Origin: a virus
Reading direction: 5' to 3' (one strand)
Length of the DNA stretch: 20,003 bases
IMG/VR virus record: IMGVR_UViG_3300008448_000890
Span: 1-20,003 of that record
Notes under the pieces: model-generated
The model's input: only the letters and a program-made list of their open reading frames with translations
Database searches by the model: none
What the model was told of the DNA's origin: nothing
Translations under genes and position numbers: made by a program
In this document: piece by piece, positions 4,984 through 9,564 of the stretch
Position numbering within the stretch: the stretch's first letter is position 1
How the letters are laid out: each line of letters opens with the position of its first letter

Positions 4984-5217
4984 TTAGAAGTCCCCACAGC
5001 AGCCGTCCATGCCATACTCCGATTGGTCTTCCCAGTAGGAATCGAGATAGCGGTCTTCACCGCCCTCATACTCATAATCCTCCCAGTCCCCATCGAGGTG
5101 GGAGTCATCGAGAGGTTCAGGGTCGGGGAGTTGGTCGGCAGGGTCCGCGAACGCTTCCATGGCTGCGGTGTATTCTTCGAACTCGGCGGTGGTGGTGATG
5201 AATGGATGAGGAAACAT
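4984..5217 (-). CDS. Highly acidic 77-aa phage protein
   Basis: MFPHPFITTTAEFEEYTAAM is followed by a long Asp/Glu-rich tract (residues about 25-70: LPDPEPLDDSHLDGDWEDYE, then YEGGEDRYLDSYWEDQSEYG) and a CCGDF end. The charge is strongly negative with few basic residues and many Trp/Tyr. Acidic small phage proteins sometimes mimic DNA to block host nucleic-acid enzymes; that role is only an inference here. It forms a unit alone, with its own TTGCGT promoter and terminator hairpin. Confidence 0.75.
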   Translation of the reverse strand: MFPHPFITTTAEFEEYTAAMEAFADPADQLPDPEPLDDSHLDGDWEDYEYEGGEDRYLDSYWEDQSEYGMDGCCGDF

Positions 5218-5226
5218 GACAGGGAG

Positions 5227-5255
5227 AGAATAGCCCCGAACTGATAAAAACGCAA
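5227..5255 (-). promoter_or_regulatory. Promoter of the gene starting at 5217 (TTGCGT type)
   Basis: TTGCGT (5250-5255), 17 nt, TATTCT (5227-5232), CTCCCTGTC, ATG. Confidence 0.73.
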
Positions 5256-5287
5256 GAACTTTTTTCTATTTTGTGCAAAAAAGTTTT

Positions 5288-5316
5288 TTCGAGAAAGCGC
5301 ATTTTTTTGTTGACAA
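5288..5316 (-). promoter_or_regulatory. 29-bp upstream element, degenerate copy
   Basis: TGACAA (5311-5316) sits at the expected place, but the other half is TTCGAG instead of TTGTCA. It begins 71 nt before the ATG at 5217. Confidence 0.35.
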
Positions 5317-5352
5317 GTTTCTAACGAAAACGCTTTTTCCGCATCTAACAGA

Positions 5353-5385
5353 TTTTTATCAAAGCGGGGGGCGCTCGCATAAAAA
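5353..5385 (+). repeat. 33-bp palindromic element, copy 7 of 8
   Basis: TTTTTAT, centre CAAAGCGGGGGGCGCTCGC, ATAAAAA, with outer arms TCTAACAG and TTCGTTAGA as in copies 3 and 4. Confidence 0.88.
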
Positions 5386-5388
5386 TTC

Positions 5389-5420
5389 GTTAGACTAACA
5401 GCTTTTGCCGCTAGCCTAAC
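5389..5420 (-). terminator. Stem-loop after the gene at 5445-5696
   Basis: GTTAGACTAA and CTAGCCTAAC can pair (8 of 10) around the same AGCTTTTGCCGCT region as at 4929-4960. On the minus strand it is followed by GAATTTTTAT from palindrome copy 7. Confidence 0.5.
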
Positions 5421-5444
5421 AGATTTGATGAAGCTTAAAAGTTG

Positions 5445-5696
5445 TTAGACCACAAGGTCAATTCCCGCAAGATGCAAGTTGCGGTATTTACTTTCTCCGC
5501 CATCGTCAACATCAAACGCTTTCACGGTGACATAACGCTTGCCATTTTTGGCAAAGGCGACATTTTCAACAGCTTCAATTTTCAGGACGCGAACGCCGCT
5601 TTTTGTAACGCTAGACTTTTCCGCAAAGTAGCGCACGGTTTTATTGACAAGGGCGGAAACGAGTTTTTCAGTTGGTGTATTGTAGTCGAAGAACAT
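5445..5696 (-). CDS. Unknown 83-aa phage protein, possible SH3/WYL-like barrel
   Basis: After MFFDYNTPTEKLVSALVNKT comes a run of strands: VRYFAEKSS, VRVLKIEAVENVAFAKNG, KRYVTVKAFDVDDGGESKYR and NLHLAGIDLVV. The order R..KIE.....NGK.YVTV.AFD.D.GE.R...L..I resembles WYL-type beta barrels, which bind nucleic acid or nucleotide ligands, but similarity is only by pattern. The stop lies in GGTCTAACAAC. The -35 of its promoter overlaps the TGA of the upstream gene (5731-5733). Confidence 0.75.
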   Translation of the reverse strand: MFFDYNTPTEKLVSALVNKTVRYFAEKSSVTKSGVRVLKIEAVENVAFAKNGKRYVTVKAFDVDDGGESKYRNLHLAGIDLVV

Positions 5697-5705
5697 AACG
5701 AGGAA

Positions 5706-5734
5706 AAGATAGAAGATTTTTGCGGTGGAGTCAA
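5706..5734 (-). promoter_or_regulatory. Sigma70 promoter of the gene starting at 5696
   Basis: TTGACT (5729-5734), 17 nt with CGCAAAAA, TATCTT (5706-5711), TTCCTCGTT, ATG. The -35 contains the stop codon of the upstream gene. Confidence 0.8.
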
Positions 5735-5892
5735 GAAAAAATCACTTCAAAAGTGGAAAAATTTTTGATGATTCTTTTCAAGTAATCAATCACTTCATGC
5801 GCTGGATCATCGCCTAACGGATGCGAGCCTTGACGCTCATTCATGCGATAAGAAACAAAACCAGCGTGGACAGTAAAAACAAGATGATTCAT
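5731..5892 (-). CDS. Unknown 53-aa phage protein
   Basis: ATG at 5892, TGA at 5731-5733. The protein MNHLVFTVHAGFVSYRMNER continues QGSHPLGDDPAHEVIDYLKR and ends IIKNFSTFEVIFS. A beta hairpin followed by one helix (AHEVIDYLKRIIK) is likely. No family recognised. It is the third of three tandem genes whose ATG is preceded by the same CTCTGAYACAATTA signal instead of a TTGACA promoter, and it overlaps the next gene's promoter. Confidence 0.62.
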   Translation of the reverse strand: MNHLVFTVHAGFVSYRMNERQGSHPLGDDPAHEVIDYLKRIIKNFSTFEVIFS

Positions 5893-5898
5893 ATTGTA

Positions 5899-5907
5899 AT
5901 TGTATCA
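5899..5907 (-). promoter_or_regulatory. Extended -10 promoter-like repeat before 5892
   Basis: TGA-TACAAT (5907-5899), then TACAAT, then ATG. A start 7 nt after the -10 would be the A of the ATG. The repeat GAACTCTGATACAATTACA is shared with 6174 upstream. No good -35 box. Confidence 0.5.
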
Positions 5908-5922
5908 GAGTTCCTTAGATTG

Positions 5923-6174
5923 TTATACTAAACCTTGCAGCAATTGACTAACCCAAATTTTCTTACTTGTGTCAATTACTTTTCCTTCGTTTGTAGCAGT
6001 GCGAACAGTCACGATTCGGTCAGGTTTACCAAAGCGAGTCGAGACATCTTCCAGACCAATTACCGTGCTGACATAAAACCAGTGGCGACCGATAGCATGA
6101 AAGATTTGATTTGAGGTGAAAACGTCACCAACGCAAACTTCTAAGTAGGATGGATTTACTTTATTGGTGTTCAT
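5923..6174 (-). CDS. Unknown 83-aa phage protein, strand-rich
   Basis: The protein MNTNKVNPSYLEVCVGDVFT...HAIGRHWFYVSTVIGLEDVSTRFGKPDRIVTVRTATNEGKVID...WVSQLLQGLV reads as a series of beta strands with VGDVF, FYVSTVIG and RIVTVRTA, consistent with a small barrel. No family recognised. It is spaced 12 nt from the upstream stop; the upstream TGA (6187-6189) also serves as the TGn of its extended -10 sequence. It ends in TAA 30 nt before the next ATG. Confidence 0.74.
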   Translation of the reverse strand: MNTNKVNPSYLEVCVGDVFTSNQIFHAIGRHWFYVSTVIGLEDVSTRFGKPDRIVTVRTATNEGKVIDTSKKIWVSQLLQGLV

Positions 6175-6180
6175 ACTGTA

Positions 6181-6189
6181 ATTGTATCA
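6181..6189 (-). promoter_or_regulatory. Extended -10 promoter-like repeat before 6174
   Basis: TGA-TACAAT (6189-6181), then TACAGT, then ATG. The TGA is also the stop codon of the upstream gene. Confidence 0.5.
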
Positions 6190-6402
6190 GAGTTCGTTTA
6201 GTTCTTTAACCTTATCAGTCATCTCCCAGAATCCACTAGTGGATTGGTATCTCACAAGAAAGCCGAGATTAACAAGTTGACGAACAGTCTTCAATTGAGC
6301 ATCTGTGTAAGCAAAGACCAGGCGTTTGTCGCCATACTGCTTCGTTGGAGGGTTAGCAAGAAACCTCTTCTGATTACCTGTAAGTCGGGCTGTATTGTTC
6401 AT
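6187..6402 (-). CDS. Possible winged-helix phage protein, 71 aa
   Basis: From ATG 6402 (MNNTARLTGNQKRFLANPPT). The second half, TDAQLKTVRQLVNLGFLVRY then QSTSGFWEMTDKVKELNEL, has the helix, L..LG.L......G.W.MT......L order of a small winged-helix domain of MarR type; pattern-based inference. The start is uncertain: the normal promoter at 6442-6470 puts an ACG codon (6430-6432) exactly where every other gene has ATG, in frame and without a stop for ten codons (ACG ATA AAA ... GGC ATG). Either ACG is a rare start, or the ATG at 6402, preceded by the CTCTGACACAATTA repeat, is used. Confidence 0.68.
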   Translation of the reverse strand: MNNTARLTGNQKRFLANPPTKQYGDKRLVFAYTDAQLKTVRQLVNLGFLVRYQSTSGFWEMTDKVKELNEL

Positions 6403-6407
6403 GCCTA

Positions 6408-6416
6408 ATTGTGTCA
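6408..6416 (-). promoter_or_regulatory. Extended -10-like repeat before 6402
   Basis: TGA-CACAAT (6416-6408), then 5 nt and ATG. Third and most diverged copy of the CTCTGAYACAATTA signal. Confidence 0.4.
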
Positions 6417-6441
6417 GAGTTCGTTTTATCGTGGCGGCGAA

Positions 6442-6470
6442 AGTATAGTATTTTCGGGGCAAGGTGTCAA
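6442..6470 (-). promoter_or_regulatory. Sigma70 promoter facing an ACG codon
   Basis: TTGACA (6465-6470), 17 nt, TATACT (6442-6447), TTCGCCGCC, then ACG at 6432 where the other promoters have ATG. Confidence 0.78.
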
Positions 6471-6483
6471 CAAATTTCTTTGA

Positions 6484-6660
6484 TTATTTCATGGCAAGGA
6501 CAATCTTTTGCATACGGAAGAAAAAGAGAGCTGTAACGATAAAGGCGATACCATAACAAACGTGTTCCCCGATTGTTTTCGCCTCAGTAGCGGCGAGAAC
6601 GATAATGCAAGGGGCAAAGAGGGAAACAGCGGCGATTGTAAGCGTGGCGAAGTATTTCAT
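6484..6660 (-). CDS. Small two-helix membrane protein, 58 aa
   Basis: ATG at 6660, TAA at 6484-6486. Protein MKYFATLTIAAVSLFAPCII then VLAATEAKTIGEHVCYGIAF, ending in RMQKIVLAMK. Hydrophobic spans lie at about 5-24 and 35-48 with a charged, His/Cys-containing linker. The first residues MKYF and the layout match the protein at 4577-4750. Both may descend from one duplicated cassette including the promoter. Confidence 0.72.
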   Translation of the reverse strand: MKYFATLTIAAVSLFAPCIIVLAATEAKTIGEHVCYGIAFIVTALFFFRMQKIVLAMK

Positions 6661-6669
6661 GACGGGGAA

Positions 6670-6698
6670 AGAATAGAAGATTTTTGCGATATTGTCAA
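6670..6698 (-). promoter_or_regulatory. Sigma70 promoter of the gene starting at 6660
   Basis: TTGACA (6693-6698), 17 nt with CGCAAAAA, TATTCT (6670-6675), TTCCCCGTC, ATG. Confidence 0.82.
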
Positions 6699-6723
6699 CA
6701 AGTTTTTTTTGTTTTTTTATTTA

Positions 6724-7071
6724 TTATACAATCTCCCAAATGGTGGTTTTGTATTCACGCACGATACAGAATTCGCGGCGAGTAATCCAATCAGCGGGAA
6801 CAAGGTGTGTTTTTGTTTTCACACCGTCTGCTTCGATTGCGTTAATCAGGTGGCAGTTGTAACCGTCTAACACTGCAAAGCCTCCATTGCAAGGCTCAAG
6901 TTGCACCTTGTCGCCAGCTTTAACATTGAGCGTATTGTAGTGCAACTCCACAGTAAAATCTTTTGCGGCATAGTAGTTAAAGAACGTCTTGCCTTGTGTT
7001 GTCTTGGCTTCGGTGTTGATTTCTTTTGTGATTACTTCGGTGACGAATTGCGGTGTAGTGGTAGGTGTCAT
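6724..7071 (-). CDS. Unknown 115-aa phage protein
   Basis: The protein from ATG 7071 starts MTPTTTPQFVTEVITKEINT, with VKAGDKVQLEPCNGGFAVLDGYNCHLINAI in the middle and REFCIVREYKTTIWEIV at the end. The strand-rich middle suggests a small barrel. The frame extends to a GTG at 7095 that would coincide with the predicted transcript start (+1 G). ATG 7071 is preferred because the intervening 24 nt contain TAACAACACAA, the leader motif also found before 3213 and, in a variant, before 2978. Confidence 0.7.
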   Translation of the reverse strand: MTPTTTPQFVTEVITKEINTEAKTTQGKTFFNYYAAKDFTVELHYNTLNVKAGDKVQLEPCNGGFAVLDGYNCHLINAIEADGVKTKTHLVPADWITRREFCIVREYKTTIWEIV

Positions 7072-7101
7072 GTCGTTTGTGTTGTTATTGCTCACGGGGA
7101 A

Positions 7102-7130
7102 AGTATAGCGCGAAACGCATAGAAACGCAA
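7102..7130 (-). promoter_or_regulatory. Promoter with A/C-rich leader (TTGCGT type), gene at 7071/7095
   Basis: TTGCGT (7125-7130), 17 nt, TATACT (7102-7107), TTCCCC, then G7095 as predicted start. Confidence 0.73.
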
Positions 7131-7224
7131 GAACTTTTTTGTATTTTTTCTCATATTTATTTTGCGGCGATGTGTATTTTTTTCTTTACAAGAACCTAAC
7201 AGAAACAGCTTTTTATCTAACAGA

Positions 7225-7257
7225 TTTTTATGCCAAGGCCCCGCCCCAGCGTAAAAA
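7225..7257 (-). repeat. 33-bp palindromic element, copy 8 of 8
   Basis: TTTTTAT (7225-7231), 19-nt centre, GTAAAAA (7251-7257, one mismatch). The G-rich strand is minus, GCTGGGGCGGGGCCTTGGC, with GGGG at positions 9-12. TCTAACAG precedes it. It lies at the 3' end of the unit 8334-7308. Confidence 0.85.
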
Positions 7258-7307
7258 TTTCTTACGTGTCAAGTTTTTTTTATTTATTTTTTTTTCTTGA
7301 CAAAAGC

Positions 7308-7550
7308 CTAACAGCGCAAACTGTTCGGCAGAGAATTGATTCCGCGCATCCGTTCTGCCTGTTCCTCGCGTATATCTTCCGCAAGTTGCGCTTCGTGTTC
7401 TTTGCGGAGTTCCTCGGCAAATTCGGGATTACATTGGTCGCATCCGTCCCCTAATAGGTGATGAGCGAGGGTCTGGCATTTACACCCAAAAGGCGAAGAT
7501 GCCGAACAATTCGTGAGAGGCAACGCCTCGGAGTTGGTTGGTGTAGTCAT
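7308..7550 (-). CDS. Small Cys-rich phage protein, possible zinc binder
   Basis: 80 aa. The N-terminal half has FGCKCQTLAHHLLGDGCDQC (C-x-C ... C-x2-C plus two His), suggesting a zinc knuckle. The second half is a charged helix (FAEELRKEHEAQLAEDIREE). Its ATG overlaps the stop of the upstream gene (ATGA, 7547-7550), so it is translated by coupling and needs no promoter of its own, the only such case in the left arm. GGAGG lies 16-17 nt upstream, too far for a normal Shine-Dalgarno. Confidence 0.75.
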   Translation of the reverse strand: MTTPTNSEALPLTNCSASSPFGCKCQTLAHHLLGDGCDQCNPEFAEELRKEHEAQLAEDIREEQAERMRGINSLPNSLRC

Positions 7551-7816
7551 AGCGGTTTGGTGCGGGCCTCCACAGAGGCGTTAGCGCGTAGCATTTTGGC
7601 GAGTGCGTCTGATGATTTTTTTTCGTTAGCTTCATCTTGGATTTCGATGAAGTGCAGGGACTGATAGCCAACCCAACCGCTTTCAAAGATTGCGGTTTGA
7701 CCGTCCCAATGGGAAAAGATTCCGTAGTTAGTTTTTGTCCCTTTTTTCAAGGTATCGGAAAGTTGCGATGCAACGGATGCGAAGTAAGCGGCGGTGCCGT
7801 AGAGCAAGGTATTCAT
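7547..7816 (-). CDS. Unknown 89-aa phage protein
   Basis: MNTLLYGTAAYFASVASQLS starts with a moderately hydrophobic helix, followed by strands YGIFSHWDGQTAIFES and YQSLHFIEIQDEA and a helix SSDALAKMLRANASVEAR. The first 20 residues could be a membrane or signal-like helix, but there is no clear charged n-region. No family recognised. Overlaps the next gene by 4 nt. Confidence 0.74.
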   Translation of the reverse strand: MNTLLYGTAAYFASVASQLSDTLKKGTKTNYGIFSHWDGQTAIFESGWVGYQSLHFIEIQDEANEKKSSDALAKMLRANASVEARTKPL

Positions 7817-7825
7817 GACGGGGAA

Positions 7826-7854
7826 AGTATAAGTTTTTTTTGCGCGTTAGTCAA
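7826..7854 (-). promoter_or_regulatory. Sigma70 promoter of the gene starting at 7816
   Basis: TTGACT (7849-7854), 17 nt with GCGCAAAAAA, TATACT (7826-7831), TTCCCCGTC, ATG. Confidence 0.84.
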
Positions 7855-7872
7855 CAATTTTCTTTTGTTTTT

Positions 7873-8067
7873 TTAGAACATTTTCAACTGTTCGGGCAAG
7901 ATTTTTTCTGTTTTTTCTTGACTGTCTGACAAGTCGCGGAACTTTACAACAACGAATTTTTCGCCCTTGTCGTTGATTTTCGTTTCTGTTGCAATCACGC
8001 GCACGGGGCGAGCTGTTGTTGCTGTTGTGAGTGTGGCGAGATTGAATTGTGGGTTCCAGTATTGCAT
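7873..8067 (-). CDS. Unknown 64-aa phage protein, strand-rich
   Basis: MQYWNPQFNLATLTTATTAR is followed by PVRVIATETKINDKGEKFVV and VKFRDLSDSQEKTEKILPEQLKMF. The V.VI..E......GEK.VVVKFRD.......I....L pattern parallels the strand order at 5445-5696, so both may be small SH3-like barrels. No firm family. Stop 19 nt before the next gene's -35. Confidence 0.73.
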   Translation of the reverse strand: MQYWNPQFNLATLTTATTARPVRVIATETKINDKGEKFVVVKFRDLSDSQEKTEKILPEQLKMF

Positions 8068-8076
8068 GACGGGGAA

Positions 8077-8105
8077 AGTATAGAATGTTTTTGCGCGTTA
8101 GTCAA
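8077..8105 (-). promoter_or_regulatory. Sigma70 promoter of the gene starting at 8067
   Basis: TTGACT (8100-8105), 17 nt with GCGCAAAAA, TATACT (8077-8082), TTCCCCGTC, ATG. One of the best matches to the shared cassette. Confidence 0.85.
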
Positions 8106-8133
8106 CAAGTTTTTTTGTTTTTTTGCGGGGAGC

Positions 8134-8334
8134 TTAAAGCTCCTCCGCTTCGATGATGTTATCCTCATAAGACAGCTCAGGATGAAAAGGACATGCGCCA
8201 AGGAAGCCCACATGAGGCTTTCCGTTATAGTCAAATTCAACTTCCCATTCCGCCCAATTGTCATCTACGCGATCAGCGATAGAAACAAAAGCAAGGTCGG
8301 TAACGTCAGCGGTGTTAAGTGATGCAATTCTCAT
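8134..8334 (-). CDS. Unknown acidic 66-aa phage protein
   Basis: The start is ATG 8334 (MRIASLNTADVTDLAFVSIA), not the longer frame to 8412, because the -10 box ends 9 nt before it and the longer reading crosses the promoter. The protein is acidic with WAEWEVEFDYNGKPHVGFLG and ends SYEDNIIEAEEL. Strand-rich. No family recognised. It is the first left-arm gene, facing away from the right arm. Confidence 0.74.
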   Translation of the reverse strand: MRIASLNTADVTDLAFVSIADRVDDNWAEWEVEFDYNGKPHVGFLGACPFHPELSYEDNIIEAEEL

Positions 8335-8343
8335 GACGGGGAA

Positions 8344-8372
8344 AGTGTAACCTGAAACATGCGGAAACGCAA
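8344..8372 (-). promoter_or_regulatory. Promoter of the gene starting at 8334 (TTGCGT type)
   Basis: TTGCGT (8367-8372), 17 nt, TACACT (8344-8349), TTCCCCGTC, ATG. Confidence 0.72.
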
Positions 8373-8405
8373 GAACTTTTTTTGTGTGATGCGAAAAAAA
8401 CTTTT

Positions 8406-8434
8406 GTGCCATACTCGAAGAAAAAACTTGACAA
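8406..8434 (-). promoter_or_regulatory. 29-bp upstream element, copy 5
   Basis: GTGCCA (8406-8411), 17 nt, TGACAA (8429-8434) on the plus strand, with CATAC at the near end. It begins 72 nt before the ATG at 8334. Confidence 0.5.
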
Positions 8435-8699
8435 GACCCCCCCTATTTCTTGAAAAATGCGCGACAGCTCGGCGTAGAAACGGCGGGGGGGATACTATTT
8501 TCAATCTCCCAAAACACCACCAACAACACTACTTCTCCAGAGCGCCAAACGGCGTTCTGTCCTGCTCCGCACCACCCACCCCCCCCCTATTTCCCAAAGC
8601 GTTTCGCAATCGTTTCAAGAATTACCCCAAAAAACCCAAAAAAAATCCACGCCCCAATTTTATAAAACCTTTTGTAATCAGAAAAAGGTGTAATACACT
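8435..8699. other. Gene-free switch region between the divergent arms
   Basis: About 265 nt with no convincing gene. Open frames here are Pro/Asn/Thr-rich composition artefacts. It holds CCCCCCCTATTTC twice (8437-8449 and 8581-8593) and a G7 tract (8485-8491) followed by ATACTATTTTC. The plus strand is rich in A and C toward the right end. The region marks the boundary between minus-strand small genes and plus-strand virion genes. Confidence 0.6.
8688..8698 (+). promoter_or_regulatory. GTGTAATACAC palindrome before the first right-arm gene
   Basis: An 11-nt palindrome ending 1 nt before the ATG at 8700. GTGTAA also occurs just before 9565 and 16576. Candidate late promoter core or operator; the match is short. 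Confidence 0.35.
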
Positions 8700-9545
8700 A
8701 TGATGTCCGTTATACGCTACGAAAATATTCCAGTCTCTATGCCCCGAAACGATTTCGAGGGAAAGAAGTTTATTGCACCCGCAAACAGTGTATCTATCTC
8801 TCATGCCGCGAAAGTAAGTGCATATAGAACTCTTGCCCCGAATACTTTGCCAGATATGAGAGTTGGGGGTGGCACAGACACGAAAATAACCATAGCATTT
8901 CCGCTGTGCAATAAGTTTGCTGGTAATGTTTCTTCTGCTGATTCATACAATTTCGGATCTGGCGTTTTCGCTAACCTCACAGGAACAGGCAGTGCAGACA
9001 TAACAATCGGCGGTCGAACATTCAGTGGATGCTATCTCGACAGCTTGTCTGTGGATATAGTGCCATTTCAAGCCGCGACAATGTCTACATCTTTCACTTG
9101 CACGAATCCACCTACAGGATTAACAATGCTTTCGGGGCTGAGTACAGGAGAAACAAACATGACAAACAAATTCTCGTATGGTCATTCCGCAACAATTTCG
9201 GGGGCAGATAATTATTCTTCAGATATTCACTCTAGTATTTCTTTTTCTCTTGATTTAAAAAGAACCTATTCCTATGCGATTTCCAAGCGAAACGCTTACA
9301 ACGTCTTTTTGGATGAAGCATCAAAGCAACTACGGATAAAAGCAACAAACATAAAAACATTTATCAACGAATCTGGAGCGCTTTCTTCTTTTTCTGTTGA
9401 TTTAAAAAACGAATCTGGCGAATTTGTTTTGCCTTCAGGAACGCTATCTACTTCTACTCGCGGAAGACTCAGCGCCCAAAATCTAACCTCTTCGCCGCCA
9501 AATATTTTGATCGCAGATGTAACTATTGACGAGCCGTTGCTCTAA
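8700..9545 (+). CDS. Virion structural protein, probably tail-tube-like
   Basis: 281 aa starting MMSVIRYENIPVSMPRNDFE; a second ATG at 8703 is also possible. Seen: strand-rich, Ser/Thr/Gly-rich sequence throughout with few charges, and a central IGGRTFSGCYLDSLSVDIVP (about residues 102-121) followed by FTCTNPPTG. The second half (YSSDIHSSISFSLDLKRTYS and SFSVDLKNESGEF) looks like a second beta-sandwich. This overall pattern is what I associate with tail tube or related virion proteins of large phages, but no diagnostic motif proves it. First gene of the right arm. AAGG 9-13 nt upstream is a weak Shine-Dalgarno. Confidence 0.6.
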   Translation: MMSVIRYENIPVSMPRNDFEGKKFIAPANSVSISHAAKVSAYRTLAPNTLPDMRVGGGTDTKITIAFPLCNKFAGNVSSADSYNFGSGVFANLTGTGSADITIGGRTFSGCYLDSLSVDIVPFQAATMSTSFTCTNPPTGLTMLSGLSTGETNMTNKFSYGHSATISGADNYSSDIHSSISFSLDLKRTYSYAISKRNAYNVFLDEASKQLRIKATNIKTFINESGALSSFSVDLKNESGEFVLPSGTLSTSTRGRLSAQNLTSSPPNILIADVTIDEPLL

Positions 9546-9564
9546 ATGGGTGTAAACTATACAA

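Noticed and set aside
491-7257. CRISPR array made of the repeated palindromes
   Set aside because: Spacing is irregular (0 to about 1.8 kb), genes lie between copies, and orientation changes.
8359-8703. Plus-strand open frames of 114 and 71 codons in the switch region
   Set aside because: Composition is Pro/Asn/Thr-rich from C- and A-rich DNA, there is no start signal, and they overlap a left-arm promoter and the start of the 8700 gene.
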